Shown here one piece after another: positions 55,411-64,000 of a stretch of DNA of 64,000 nucleotides; the first letter of the stretch is position 1, and every line of letters starts with the position of its first letter. The stretch spans positions 1 to 64,000 of the forward strand of contig JBAUID010000218.1 of the NCBI GenBank assembly GCA_049680625.1, in the 5' to 3' direction. The DNA is from JAUIAI01 sp049680625 (GTDB lineage: Bacteria > Pseudomonadota > Gammaproteobacteria > Burkholderiales > Burkholderiaceae_E). Under the pieces are notes generated by a model. That model was not told the origin of the DNA, made no database searches, and worked only from the letters and a program-made list of their open reading frames with translations. A program made the position numbers and the translations under genes.

Positions 55411-56250
55411 CTAAACGTCAGAAAAGTAATTCAGGATAGAGTCCAGGCCGCAGTGGTTTACCGCGTGTTTCGTTTCGGAGCGGACTATTGGCTTTGCGTG
55501 ATAGGCCACTGAAATTCCAGCGATTGCCATCATGCGTAGATCATTGGCACCGTCACCGATGACAATGGTTTGCTCAGGTGTGCAGCCGATCAGGCTGCAG
55601 GTTTGGAGCACGGTATCTTGCTTTTTTTGGGCGTCTATCACCGCGCCTTCGGTTCGGCCAGTGAGCTTATTGTTGACGATTTCAAGTTTATTAGCCCGGT
55701 GATGGTGCATGTTAAGTTTTTTTGCCAGGCGTTCGGTGAACCAGGTGAATCCACCAGAAACAATCAGCGATTGCAGGCCGGCTTGATGGGCATGGGCTAT
55801 CAGCGTTTGTGCACCCGGGCTGCAACGCACGCGCTCGTCGTACACGGTTTGCAATATGCATTCGTCCAGTCCCTCAAGCAAAGCCAGGCGCTGGTTCAGT
55901 GCTGCGTTAAAGTCCAGTTCTCCGCGCATTGCTGCTTCGGTAATCGCGGCGACCTCTTTTTTCTTACCGGCGAAATCGGCAATTTCGTCGATACATTCGA
56001 CGGTGATCAAGGTGGAATCCATATCGAACACGATCAGGCGGTAGTTCGTAAGCGAATCTTTGTCGGGAACAATTTCAGCGTCTACGCCCAGGCGATCAGC
56101 CAGTGGTGTGATCTGACTGCCGTTCAGTTTGACCCCGCGCCAGATCGCAAGTGAGGGGTTGCGCAGATTGGAGGGATTACCGACTAAGGTACAAAATTCG
56201 CTGATCTGGGTGTTGGTCAGTTCAGCACCCTGTACGACTAACCGGCTCAT
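55411..56250 (-). CDS. serB: Phosphoserine phosphatase
   Basis: Last step of serine synthesis. 279 residues, of the HAD superfamily: nucleophile Asp76 and acid Asp78 in VFDMDSTLI, then SLIVSGGFTWF and the metal-binding VIGDGANDLRMM. The N-terminal 70 residues form a poorly conserved regulatory-type domain, as in other SerB proteins. Its start overlaps the mfd stop by 4 nt (ATGA on the minus strand), so the two are coupled. Confidence 0.96.
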   Translation of the reverse strand: MSRLVVQGAELTNTQISEFCTLVGNPSNLRNPSLAIWRGVKLNGSQITPLADRLGVDAEIVPDKDSLTNYRLIVFDMDSTLITVECIDEIADFAGKKKEVAAITEAAMRGELDFNAALNQRLALLEGLDECILQTVYDERVRCSPGAQTLIAHAHQAGLQSLIVSGGFTWFTERLAKKLNMHHHRANKLEIVNNKLTGRTEGAVIDAQKKQDTVLQTCSLIGCTPEQTIVIGDGANDLRMMAIAGISVAYHAKPIVRSETKHAVNHCGLDSILNYFSDV

Positions 56251-59200
56251 TTGGTTTCGTCCGTTTTGTCCGTTGCGTCCGTTTTGTCGGCTGATTCAGC
56301 TTCACGCTTGAGTGCCGAAATAATTTCACGGATTCGCTGCACCCTCTGTTGCAGATCGGGCGATTCAACTGACACCCGGATTCGGTCTGCGCCAGCCAGC
56401 CGGGTGTCCTTACGCGACTGCATGAAAGCAATGATGGCCGATGGTTCGATTGGCGGTTGGGCAATAAACTGGATCACAATGGCTTGTTCGCTCGCATCGA
56501 TTTTATTAACACCAATCGGACGCGATAAAACCCGTAGCCGATGCGTATCAACAAGTGCGCGGGCCGGTTCCGGCAGGCGGCCAAACCGATCGATCAGCTC
56601 TTCGGACATACGAATCAGTGCGTCATCATCAGAACAATTAGCCAGCCGCTTGTACAAGGTCAGACGTTCGTGGATATCCGGGCAGTAGTCGGCCGGCAAC
56701 AATGCCGGCATATGCAAGTTGATTTCAGTTGTACTCGCCAGTGGTGCTTCAAGGTCGGGTTCCTTTCCGGCTTTCAGCGAGCGAACCGCTTCGTCGAGCA
56801 TCTCGGCATACAGCGAAAAGCCAATTTGTTGCATATCCCCGGACTGGTTGTCACCAAGGACTTCCCCTGAGCCACGGATTTCGAGATCGTGCATCGACAG
56901 GAAAAATCCGGCGCCGAGTTCTTCCATGCTCTGAATAGCTTCGAGGCGTTTACCGGCATCCCTTGTGATCCCACCTTCGTGGGGGGTCAGGAGGTAGGCG
57001 TAAGCCTGGTGGTGCGACCGGCCAACCCTGCCGCGCAGTTGATGCAGTTGCGCGAGCCCGAACTTGTCTGCCCGGTGGATGACAATGGTATTGGCGGTTG
57101 GAACGTCAATTCCTGTTTCGATGATTGTCGTACAAAGCAACACGTTGAAACGCTGCTGGTGAAAGTCGCGCATAACCCGCTCAAGATCACGCTCACCCAT
57201 CTGCCCATGGGCGACGGCAATGCGAGCTTCCGGGACAAGCTCGGCAAGGGTATCGCGACGGGTATTGATAGTTTGTACTTCGTTGTGCAGGTAGTAAACC
57301 TGGCCGCCGCGTTTTAGTTCACGCAACAAGGCTTCGCGGACAACGCTACGGGCCTCCGGGCGGACAAAAGTTTTAATCGCGAGGCGACGCTGCGGTGCGG
57401 TTGCAATGACTGAGAAGTCGCGAATGCCTTCCAGGCTCATGGCCAGGGTTCGCGGGATTGGAGTTGCAGTTAAGGTCAAGACATCCACTTCAGCCCGCAG
57501 TGCCTTGAGACGCTCTTTCTGTCGTACTCCAAAACGGTGTTCTTCATCAATGATTGCCAGACCAAGTCGCTTCAGCTTGACATCGCTGGACAGTAATTTG
57601 TGGGTGCCAATAACAATATCCACCGAGCCATCGGCCAGGCCGGCAAGGGCAGCCTTGATTTCTTTTCCGGAACGAAATCGTGACAGCTGGGCGACCTTAA
57701 TCGGCCAGTGGGCAAATCGGTCGCTGAAAGTTGCGAAGTGTTGTTCGGCGAGCAGGGTTGTTGGCGCCAGTAACACGACTTGTCGTCCGCCGGAAACTGC
57801 CAGAAATGCCGCCCGCAGAGCCACTTCGGTCTTGCCGAATCCAACATCACCGCATACCAGTCGGTCCATTGGTTTGTCAGAAATCATGTCTTGGACAACA
57901 GCGTGTATCGCGGCGAGCTGATCCGGGGTTTCTTCAAACCCGAATCCGTCAGCGAAGGCGGCATAGTCGGAAGCGCTAAATTCGAATGCGTGGCCAACGC
58001 GAGCCGCACGCCGGGCATAAAGGTTCAGCAGTTCCGCGGCAGTGTCGCGGGCCTGTTTGGCGGCCTTCTTGCGCGCTTTTTCCCATTGCCCCGAACCGAG
58101 TTGGTGCAGGGGGGCTTCATCGGGATTGGCGCCACTATAGCGAGAAATCAGGTGTAGCTGTGACACGGGTACATAGAGCATTGACTCCTTCGCATAGGTC
58201 AGATGCAGGAACTCCATTGTTCCTTCACCGATATCCATGTCGATCAGACCCTCATAGCGTCCGATGCCGTGTTCGATATGGACCACCGGATCGCCTATTT
58301 TCAGTTCCGACAGGTCACGGATGATTGCGTTGACATCAGTAGTGGCCTCGCGTTTGCCGCGCCGCGCTCTGCGCGCAGATCCGGTGAATAATTCCGCTTC
58401 GGTAATCAGGGTTACCAGGCCGTCGTCACAATGAAAGCCGTCGTGTAACGGACCGACAACCATGGCGGCGATATCCGCGCTGTCAGCCCAGTCTGCCCAA
58501 CTGGACTTCACCGGCAGTTTGAGTTCGTACTCACCAAAGAGTTGCACCAGGGTTTCCAACCGTCCTTCAGACTCTGCCATCACCAGAATGCGGGCCATGG
58601 ATTGCGCCGGCTGTTGGCGGCGAGTTTGAATCAGGGCGTGTATGCGGCTGACCGGCGAGGCAGCGCGGCGGTCGACAGACACATCAGGCAAGGCCATAGC
58701 ATATGGAGTCGGTACGCCAGAGGATGAATCCAGGGGAACTGACGGGGTTTGGCCTGGCGGTGAATCAGGCCCAGCCTGGTCCGAAGCACCGATGAGATCT
58801 GTGCTTGGACGGGCACTGATGTTTATCCGGCCGAAACGTTTGACCTCACCAAAAAACTCTTCACCGGTGAGGAACACTTCTGTCGGTTTAAGTAATGGTC
58901 GTTCGGCATCATGTGACAAAAAGCTGTAGCGGGATTTTGCGTCGGTGAGGAAATCATCAATCGTTTCAGAAACATCACCATGAAAAACAATCGTGGAGCC
59001 CTCAGGCAGGTAGTGAAAGATATCGGCTGTTTCCTCGTGAAACAACGGCAGGTAATACTCAATACCGGCACCGAAAATTCCGTTAGCAATGTCTTTATAG
59101 AGTGCGCAGCGCGAAGGGTCACCTTCGAAGCGTTCGCGCCAACGGTTGCGAAAATTGTTACGGCTGGCTTCATCGGTTGGCACTTCGCGAGCGGGTAGCA

Positions 59201-60113
59201 GTCGGACGTTTTGCACCGGATACAGACTGCGCTGGCTTTCCGGGTTGAAGGTGCGGATAGATTCGATTTCATCGCCAAACAAATCGAGTCGAAAAGGCAG
59301 TTCAGCGCCCATTGGAAATAAGTCGATCAGTCCACCACGAACACTGTACTCACCGGGCCGGACAACCTGAGAGACGTGTTCGTAACCGGCATGGGTTAAC
59401 TGTTTACGCAGGCCGGCCTCATTCAGGACCGCGCCTTTGTCAAAGTAAAAAGTCGTGGACGACAAAAACGCTGGCGGAGCAAGCCGGTGAACGGCCGTGG
59501 TGACCGGACAAATGAGAATGTCGACGTCTTCACGGTGCAGGCTGTACAAGGTCGCGAGTCGTTCACTGACCAGGTCCTGGTGGGGTGATAAAACGTCGTA
59601 AGGGAGGATTTCCCAGTCGGGAAACAGCCGGGTTGTCAGTGCCGGAGCAAAAAAGCCAATTTCTTCATGCAGTCTCTGGGCGTCAACCGCTGACGCGCTC
59701 AAGATTGTCAGCGTGCCGGAGCGGTCCTCGCGACTGGCCAAAGCGGCTAATTGCAATGCATCACTGGACCCGTAGCCAGTCGGTAGCGCAAATGTCGCGC
59801 CTGGTTTGGGCCATTGAAGTTTACCGATCAGACCCGGGATTGGCATCGGCAGCGCCGCCGGTGCCTCGGGCGCGACCGTGGGCTCAGCGGCAGGCAGATC
59901 GGCTGTCTGCGTAAATTGGGCTTCCTGAGGTGCCGGTGTGGCACCGGGGCGGGATTTTTTGGATTTTTTGGTTTTTGCTGACAATGTTCCGGGCGCTGAG
60001 GCGGGTGACTTAAAAGCTGAGCCGATAGCTGAAAGCTCAAATGATCGACTGGTGGCGACACAGGCTGTCGATACACCAATGCCCGCGGGGTAAACCGAAT
60101 TGAGACAATGCAA
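56247..60113 (-). CDS. mfd: Transcription-repair coupling factor
   Basis: A DNA translocase that removes stalled RNA polymerase and recruits UvrA. Up to 1288 residues. In order are the UvrB-like domains (about 95-350, with LPTGYGSSDALQLAAL, FPDWEILPYDVLSPH), the RNA-polymerase interaction domain (about 620-690, IGDPVVHIEHGIGRYEGL), helicase motor with GDVGFGKTEVALRAAF and DEEHRFGVRQKE, LTATPIPRTLAMSL, HQLRGRVGRSHHQAYAYLL, and the C-terminal D7 domain. The start is uncertain: TTG 60113 gives about 90 disordered residues rich in K, A and P before the conserved part, and an in-frame TTG near residue 43 is another option. The C-terminus ends in a short Ala-Asp-Lys-Thr repeat. Confidence 0.95.
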   Translation of the reverse strand: MHCLNSVYPAGIGVSTACVATSRSFELSAIGSAFKSPASAPGTLSAKTKKSKKSRPGATPAPQEAQFTQTADLPAAEPTVAPEAPAALPMPIPGLIGKLQWPKPGATFALPTGYGSSDALQLAALASREDRSGTLTILSASAVDAQRLHEEIGFFAPALTTRLFPDWEILPYDVLSPHQDLVSERLATLYSLHREDVDILICPVTTAVHRLAPPAFLSSTTFYFDKGAVLNEAGLRKQLTHAGYEHVSQVVRPGEYSVRGGLIDLFPMGAELPFRLDLFGDEIESIRTFNPESQRSLYPVQNVRLLPAREVPTDEASRNNFRNRWRERFEGDPSRCALYKDIANGIFGAGIEYYLPLFHEETADIFHYLPEGSTIVFHGDVSETIDDFLTDAKSRYSFLSHDAERPLLKPTEVFLTGEEFFGEVKRFGRINISARPSTDLIGASDQAGPDSPPGQTPSVPLDSSSGVPTPYAMALPDVSVDRRAASPVSRIHALIQTRRQQPAQSMARILVMAESEGRLETLVQLFGEYELKLPVKSSWADWADSADIAAMVVGPLHDGFHCDDGLVTLITEAELFTGSARRARRGKREATTDVNAIIRDLSELKIGDPVVHIEHGIGRYEGLIDMDIGEGTMEFLHLTYAKESMLYVPVSQLHLISRYSGANPDEAPLHQLGSGQWEKARKKAAKQARDTAAELLNLYARRAARVGHAFEFSASDYAAFADGFGFEETPDQLAAIHAVVQDMISDKPMDRLVCGDVGFGKTEVALRAAFLAVSGGRQVVLLAPTTLLAEQHFATFSDRFAHWPIKVAQLSRFRSGKEIKAALAGLADGSVDIVIGTHKLLSSDVKLKRLGLAIIDEEHRFGVRQKERLKALRAEVDVLTLTATPIPRTLAMSLEGIRDFSVIATAPQRRLAIKTFVRPEARSVVREALLRELKRGGQVYYLHNEVQTINTRRDTLAELVPEARIAVAHGQMGERDLERVMRDFHQQRFNVLLCTTIIETGIDVPTANTIVIHRADKFGLAQLHQLRGRVGRSHHQAYAYLLTPHEGGITRDAGKRLEAIQSMEELGAGFFLSMHDLEIRGSGEVLGDNQSGDMQQIGFSLYAEMLDEAVRSLKAGKEPDLEAPLASTTEINLHMPALLPADYCPDIHERLTLYKRLANCSDDDALIRMSEELIDRFGRLPEPARALVDTHRLRVLSRPIGVNKIDASEQAIVIQFIAQPPIEPSAIIAFMQSRKDTRLAGADRIRVSVESPDLQQRVQRIREIISALKREAESADKTDATDKTDETK

Positions 60114-60189
60114 CTCGGGTTTCCGCAGGCGAATTACCTATTTTAATGGAGTAGGAGGGAGCCTGGTGGCATAAACTTGAGCGGGATGC

Positions 60190-61071
60190 ATGATTCCGGG
60201 TAGGACTCAGAAAGATCTACGACTAACCAGCGAAATAAGCGACTTGAATAGCGAAGGTAAAAAGGTAAATGCGAAGGCAAACGCGAAGGCAAATTCGGAA
60301 CCGACGGCCGGCCTTGCACAGCATCAATTTGTTGCCCTGATTCCCGCTGGCGGGCGTGGCGAGCGAATGGGCTCCGCTCTGGCCAAACAGTATTTACCCC
60401 TGGGTGGTCAACCGATGATCGCCTGGTCAGTCCAGGCGCTGTTGTCGGTGCCGTGGATTCAACACGTTTATGTTGTTGTGGCCCCGTCGGATGACTATTG
60501 GCAACAGGATCCGTCGTTGAGAAAGCTTGGAACACAAAATCCAGGCCGCCTTACCTGGTATCGCGCTGGCGGCTCGTCTCGGCAGCAAACGGTTGCCAAC
60601 GGTCTTGAACACATCAGCCGGTCGTATGCTGCGTCAACCTGGGTCATGGTGCATGATGCGGCCCGCCCGGGAATCAGCCGCGAATTGCTGGAGGCACTGA
60701 GCGAAGCAATTGAAGCGGGTGCGGATGGCGCATTACTAGCGACCCGGGTTGCTGACACTGTAAAGCGGCAACAGCCCGATGATGCTTCGGCTGGACAGAC
60801 CCCCACGGTTGCGGACACGATCCCGAGGGATGGTTTGTGGCTGGCGCAAACGCCGCAGGTATTTCGCCTGGGAGAACTTGTGCTGGGTTTGCGGCAAGCT
60901 GATGAAGATGGTGCGGTGTTAACCGACGAAGCATCGGTGATGGAACGAACCGGTACGGCGGCCAGACTGGTGACAGGTGACTGGTGTAATGTGAAGGTAA
61001 CTACGCCGTCTGATCTCGAGATGATGCAGCGCGTATTGGGCCACCCCGATGCTGATGAGAATTCGGGCTGA
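60190..61071 (+). CDS. ispD: 2-C-methyl-D-erythritol 4-phosphate cytidylyltransferase
   Basis: MEP isoprenoid pathway, joins CTP and methylerythritol phosphate. 293 residues. The catalytic core starts at about residue 46 with FVALIPAGGRGERMGSALAKQYLPLGG, followed by VMVHDAARPGIS, RDGLWLAQTPQVFRL and DEASVMERTG. The first 45 residues are an unrelated polar tail with an NAKANAKAN run coded by 12-bp repeats; a later in-frame TTG at 60244 is a possible start. Divergent from mfd across 76 bp; ispF follows by 21 bp. Confidence 0.95.
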   Translation: MIPGRTQKDLRLTSEISDLNSEGKKVNAKANAKANSEPTAGLAQHQFVALIPAGGRGERMGSALAKQYLPLGGQPMIAWSVQALLSVPWIQHVYVVVAPSDDYWQQDPSLRKLGTQNPGRLTWYRAGGSSRQQTVANGLEHISRSYAASTWVMVHDAARPGISRELLEALSEAIEAGADGALLATRVADTVKRQQPDDASAGQTPTVADTIPRDGLWLAQTPQVFRLGELVLGLRQADEDGAVLTDEASVMERTGTAARLVTGDWCNVKVTTPSDLEMMQRVLGHPDADENSG

Positions 61072-61092
61072 TAATTTTTTGCGGGCGAGACA

Positions 61093-61665
61093 GTGACAAA
61101 AGACAGTAACGACACGGCAAGCAAAGAAAGTGCCAGCAACGATGAGCCGACTCTCAATAACTCAGTCGCTCCACCATGGGCGGACCTGCGCATTGGTCAG
61201 GGTAGTGATATTCATGCTCTTGTCCCGTCGCGACCGCTAATTCTGGGTGGGGTGACGATTGAGCATCCGATGGGTTTGCTGGGGCACAGTGATGCCGACG
61301 CCTTATTGCACGCGATAACTGATGCCGTACTGGGTGCCGGCGGTTTGGGTGATATCGGCAGCCATTTTCCCGATTCTGATATGCAATACAAAGGGGCTGA
61401 CAGTGCCGGCTTGTTGCGCGCAGCCTGTGATGTGCTTAATGCTTCAGGTCTGGGCCTGATCAATATTGACGCCACTGTCACCGCCCAGGCGCCGCGCCTG
61501 TCACCGTATATTCAGCAAATGCGCTTGAATATTGCCCACGCATGTGATCTGGATGTCAGTCGGGTTAATGTCAAAGCCAAGACGGCTGAGAAACTCGGTT
61601 CTCTGGGGCGTGGCGAGGGAATCAGCGCTCAGGCGATTGTGCTTGCGGCGCGGCTGACAAATTAA
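61093..61665 (+). CDS. ispF: 2-C-methyl-D-erythritol 2,4-cyclodiphosphate synthase
   Basis: Next-but-one step after IspD in the MEP pathway. 190 residues, with about 30 extra at the N-terminus. The metal-binding Asp39 and His41 (GSDIHAL) and [42 protein letters not shown] and [17 protein letters not shown] are the family motifs. GTG start, with GGGCGAG upstream. In an operon with ispD. Confidence 0.95.
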   Translation: MTKDSNDTASKESASNDEPTLNNSVAPPWADLRIGQGSDIHALVPSRPLILGGVTIEHPMGLLGHSDADALLHAITDAVLGAGGLGDIGSHFPDSDMQYKGADSAGLLRAACDVLNASGLGLINIDATVTAQAPRLSPYIQQMRLNIAHACDLDVSRVNVKAKTAEKLGSLGRGEGISAQAIVLAARLTN

Positions 61666-61749
61666 TTTTCACCACTGGATAATCGCTGGCTGGAAGCGAT
61701 CACAAAACAATAAAGACAATAACAACGAAATCAGATATCGAGACAAGAA

Positions 61750-62559
61750 ATGAATGAACGCTATGCAAAGTACGACAAACTGGAAATAGATTTTCCGGCC
61801 GATCGCATCCTGAGGCTGACTTTTAACCGCCCTGAAACCTACAACTCGGTCGACGCGCCGACTCATTCGCAGCTCACCGAGATCTGGCGCGATATTGATG
61901 CCGATCCGGATATAGATGCGGTCTTGGTCACCGGCGCAGGCAAAGCGTTTTCTTCCGGTGGTGATTTCGACATGATCGAAAAAATGCTTGATGACGATGT
62001 CGTTCGGATGCGAACCTGGAAAGAGGCGAAAGATCTTGTCTACAACGTGATCAACTGTAACAAGCCAATTGTCTCGGCAATTAACGGAGTGGCGGTAGGT
62101 GCGGGCCTGGTAGTGGGTATCCTTGCGGACATCTCGATTGCCGGAAAGTCTGCAAAAATTGTTGACGGTCATACCCGCCTTGGCGTTGCCGCCGGCGACG
62201 TCGCTTGTGTTATCTGGCCTTTGTTGTGTGGCATGGCAAAAGCGAAATACTATTTGCTGACCTGCAAGCCAGTCAGTGGCGAAGAGGCCGAGCGAATTGG
62301 CCTGGTATCGTTATGTGTTGATGATGCCGAGTTACAACAGACCGCATTGGATACTGCAGTTAGTCTGTCAAACGGTGCCCAGAGCGCAATCCGCTGGACT
62401 AAATATTCATTAAACAACTGGTTGCGAATGGCCGGGCCTATTTTTGATACTTCAACTGCGCTTGAAATGTTGGGGTTCGCTGGGGCTGAGGCGAGGGAAG
62501 GGCTGAAGTCTCACCAGGAAAAGCGTAAACCTCAGTTCCCAAAAGGCTCGCCCGTATAG
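61750..62559 (+). CDS. Enoyl-CoA hydratase/isomerase family protein
   Basis: 269 residues with the crotonase fold: LTFNRPETYNSVD, the oxyanion-hole stretch KAFSSGGDFDMI, and INGVAVGAGLVVGILADISIAG. The two catalytic glutamates of true enoyl-CoA hydratases are not at their usual places: the region HTRLGVAAGDVACVIWPLLCG has no Glu before the Gly and Asp where the second would be. It could therefore be an isomerase, hydrolase or decarboxylase of the family. 43 bp before the transketolase pair, which follows in the same direction. Confidence 0.85.
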   Translation: MNERYAKYDKLEIDFPADRILRLTFNRPETYNSVDAPTHSQLTEIWRDIDADPDIDAVLVTGAGKAFSSGGDFDMIEKMLDDDVVRMRTWKEAKDLVYNVINCNKPIVSAINGVAVGAGLVVGILADISIAGKSAKIVDGHTRLGVAAGDVACVIWPLLCGMAKAKYYLLTCKPVSGEEAERIGLVSLCVDDAELQQTALDTAVSLSNGAQSAIRWTKYSLNNWLRMAGPIFDTSTALEMLGFAGAEAREGLKSHQEKRKPQFPKGSPV

Positions 62560-62602
62560 GGTTTTGGGTTTTGCGCTGAGTTATTCAACCCAAGGAGGAT
62601 TC

Positions 62603-63436
62603 ATGTCACTTGAAAAAGAGTCATTGCTCGATAAACTGCGCGACGAAGCGTTGAAAATTCGTCGCAACGTCTGGCGCGCATTACATGCCGCGGGCTCGGG
62701 CCACATGGGGGGGGCATTGTCTGCGGCTGACATGCTGTCCGCGCTTTACTTTCATCACATGCGTTTACGTCCAGACGAACCAGATTGGCCTGATCGTGAT
62801 CGATTTGTGCTTTCCAAAGGGCATGCGAATGCAGCCCTCGGCGCCGTGTTGGCACAAGCGGGGATTATCGACGACAAAGTAATTGACCAGTTCTACGCCT
62901 ACGAGTCATTGTTCGGCATGCATCCTGATATCAAGCTTGACGGGGTTGAGATGAGTACTGGTGGACTTGGCCATGGTTTGTCCGTCGGGCTTGGTATGGC
63001 CCTTGGTGCCCGCCTGCAAGCCAAAGATTTTCGCGTACTGGTGATGATCGGTGATGGCGAATTACAAGAGGGATCAAACTGGGAGGCAGCGATGGCCGCT
63101 GCTCACCAGAAAGTATCTAATCTGACAGCGATCCTTGACTACAACAAAGTACAGCAAAGTGGCCATGTCCAGGAGATGATGTCCCTGGAGCCTGCTGCGG
63201 ATAAATGGCGGGCCTTTGGCTGGTCAGTGCGCGAAATTGACGGTCACGATATGGGTCAGATCGTGACCGCCCTCGATGAACTGCCCTATGAGAGCGCCAA
63301 ACCCTCGGTGATCATCGCGCACACGGTCAAAGGCAAGGGGGTGAGCTTCTCAGAAAATACTCACCTGTGGCATAACAACATGGTGACAGCTGAGGTCTAT
63401 CAGAAGGCCATCGCTGAACTCGGAGAACCCAAATGA
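62603..63436 (+). CDS. Transketolase-like protein, N-terminal (thiamine diphosphate-binding) subunit
   Basis: 277 residues from ATG 62603, which follows AAGGAGGATTC, a strong ribosome-binding site; the frame is open to 62564 but without one. SGHMGGALSAADMLSALYFHHM, DRFVLSKGHANAALGAVLA, TGGLGHGLSVGLGMALGARL and VMIGDGELQEGSNWEAAMAA carry the thiamine- and metal-binding residues. It is the first half of a split transketolase. Such pairs occur in many bacteria and archaea, often outside the pentose phosphate genes. Overlaps the second half by 4 nt (ATGA). Confidence 0.93.
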   Translation: MSLEKESLLDKLRDEALKIRRNVWRALHAAGSGHMGGALSAADMLSALYFHHMRLRPDEPDWPDRDRFVLSKGHANAALGAVLAQAGIIDDKVIDQFYAYESLFGMHPDIKLDGVEMSTGGLGHGLSVGLGMALGARLQAKDFRVLVMIGDGELQEGSNWEAAMAAAHQKVSNLTAILDYNKVQQSGHVQEMMSLEPAADKWRAFGWSVREIDGHDMGQIVTALDELPYESAKPSVIIAHTVKGKGVSFSENTHLWHNNMVTAEVYQKAIAELGEPK

Positions 63437-64000
63437 ACCATTCCTCTGAACCCGATTGGGTCGCAAAAATTCAGAATCAATCCCGACTGGGGTTTGGTCT
63501 GGCAGTAACTGACATGGCCAGTCGTGATGTGCGGGTAGTAGCCATTTCTGCTGACACACTCGACTTGATTGGTTTGCGTGAGATGGTTGCTGCTTCGCCC
63601 GAACGGGTTATCGAAGCGGGCATCGCCGAGCAAAACGCCATGGGAATTGCCAGCGGGCTCGCAACCACCGGCATGCGGCCACACTTGTGTGGTTATGCAC
63701 CGTTCATTACTGCGCGATCAATGGAGCAGTTGCGAAACGATGTTGCTTACGCAAATCAGCGAGTGGTAATTGGCGCCGCATGCGCAGGTATTACCCTTGG
63801 AGTGTCTGGTGGTACCCATCATGCAGTTGAAGATATTGCGGTGATGCGCAGTATGCCGAACATGACGGTCCTGGTGCCGGCAGACGCTATTCAGGCCTGG
63901 CACCTGACGCAGGCGACGGAACAATTGTCCGGGCCATCGTATATCCGCCTTGGTGGTAAATACGAAGAAAAGCCAGTCACTGCGGTTGACGTTAAACCCC
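63433..64000 (+). CDS. Transketolase-like protein, C-terminal subunit (3' end outside window)
   Basis: Open from ATG 63433 to the window end (189 codons). SRLGFGLAVTDMASRDVRVVAISAD, PERVIEAGIAEQNAMGIASGLATTGM with the catalytic Glu of the pyrimidine domain, CGYAPFITARSMEQLRNDVAY and GVSGGTHHAVEDIAVMRSMPNMTVLVPAD are the pyrimidine-binding half of transketolases, in outline. The C-terminal domain lies beyond the window. Together with the previous gene it would form an active enzyme; the donor and acceptor substrates are unknown. Confidence 0.92.
   Translation, partial: MNHSSEPDWVAKIQNQSRLGFGLAVTDMASRDVRVVAISADTLDLIGLREMVAASPERVIEAGIAEQNAMGIASGLATTGMRPHLCGYAPFITARSMEQLRNDVAYANQRVVIGAACAGITLGVSGGTHHAVEDIAVMRSMPNMTVLVPADAIQAWHLTQATEQLSGPSYIRLGGKYEEKPVTAVDVKP

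Noticed and set aside
55201..55512. A 103-codon plus-strand frame between the TPR lipoprotein and serB
   Set aside because: It starts on the TPR gene's own start codon, runs antisense into serB, has no ribosome-binding site and no recognisable protein pattern.
60147..60172. Strong AGGAGG-type ribosome-binding site (60153-60158) upstream of ispD
   Set aside because: The following candidate starts (GTG at about 60165, ATG 60147) meet stop codons within a few codons, and it is too far from ATG 60190, so no gene can be assigned to it.
1..64000. A mobile island, prophage or anti-phage defence system
   Set aside because: No integrase, transposase, att-like duplication, phage or defence gene family was seen; the window is filled with housekeeping and metabolic genes in known order.

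Overview
The window reads as ordinary chromosome from a betaproteobacterium, most likely Burkholderiales. The strongest evidence is gene order. The run mdh / gntR / sdhCDAB / sdhE / gltA / odhA(sucA) / odhB(sucB) / lpdA / zapE, the phaC-phaB-phaR-rimO block, the Bug-type solute receptor beside a Rieske oxygenase, and the serB-mfd // ispD-ispF arrangement are all layouts I associate with that order. Coding density is high, many start and stop codons overlap, and I see no transposase, integrase, CRISPR array, phage gene or rRNA.

Layout: (1) 1-6.2 kb: a truncated Rieske oxygenase, a Bug receptor, a large DUF1631 protein and an orphan ABC ATPase. (2) 6.4-14.9 kb: tRNA-Val, the translation operon thrS-infC-rpmI-rplT-pheS-pheT-ihfA plus a MerR regulator, then tRNA-Pro. 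(3) 15.0-23.3 kb: an arsenosugar-type cluster with a cupin on the opposite strand, the radical SAM enzyme ArsS, a metallophosphoesterase, a TVP38/TMEM64 membrane protein, a mercuric-reductase-like flavoprotein, DUF547, two glycosyltransferases (TIGR04283-like and TIGR04282-like) and DUF3047. (4) 23.3-26.2 kb: a MASE1-GGDEF-EAL c-di-GMP protein and a DUF3617 protein. (5) 26.2-43.2 kb: central carbon metabolism, with prpBC and mdh on the minus strand, divergent from gntR, succinate dehydrogenase, citrate synthase, the 2-oxoglutarate dehydrogenase complex and zapE. (6) 43.4-49.1 kb: a DUF465 protein, a DinG-family helicase, bamD, rluD, pgeF and a small membrane protein. (7) 49.2-54.2 kb: polyhydroxyalkanoate synthesis (phaC, phaB, phaR) and rimO. 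(8) 54.2-64 kb: a TPR lipoprotein, serB, mfd, ispD, ispF, an enoyl-CoA hydratase-like protein and a split transketolase, the second half of which runs off the window end.

Functionally, regions 5 and 7 form a coherent set: propionate entry (PrpC/PrpB), the TCA segment from succinate to malate plus citrate synthase and 2-oxoglutarate dehydrogenase, and carbon storage as PHA. Region 2 is a translation and nucleoid-protein operon. Region 3 is the most accessory-looking part. Its gene set matches the families found around ArsS, although no arsM or arsR lies inside the window.

Points most worth a second look are: a structured leader before sucA, with pairings that could form an H-type pseudoknot; infC whose only well-placed start is ATC; a PHA synthase with a histone-like basic N-terminal extension; a long inverted repeat before sdhC; an inverted repeat over the phaC promoter; the eight-gene ArsS cluster; and a recurring habit of short (9-16 bp) tandem duplications in spacers and in disordered protein segments. 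All protein calls rest on recognised motifs and context read by eye; no database search was run.
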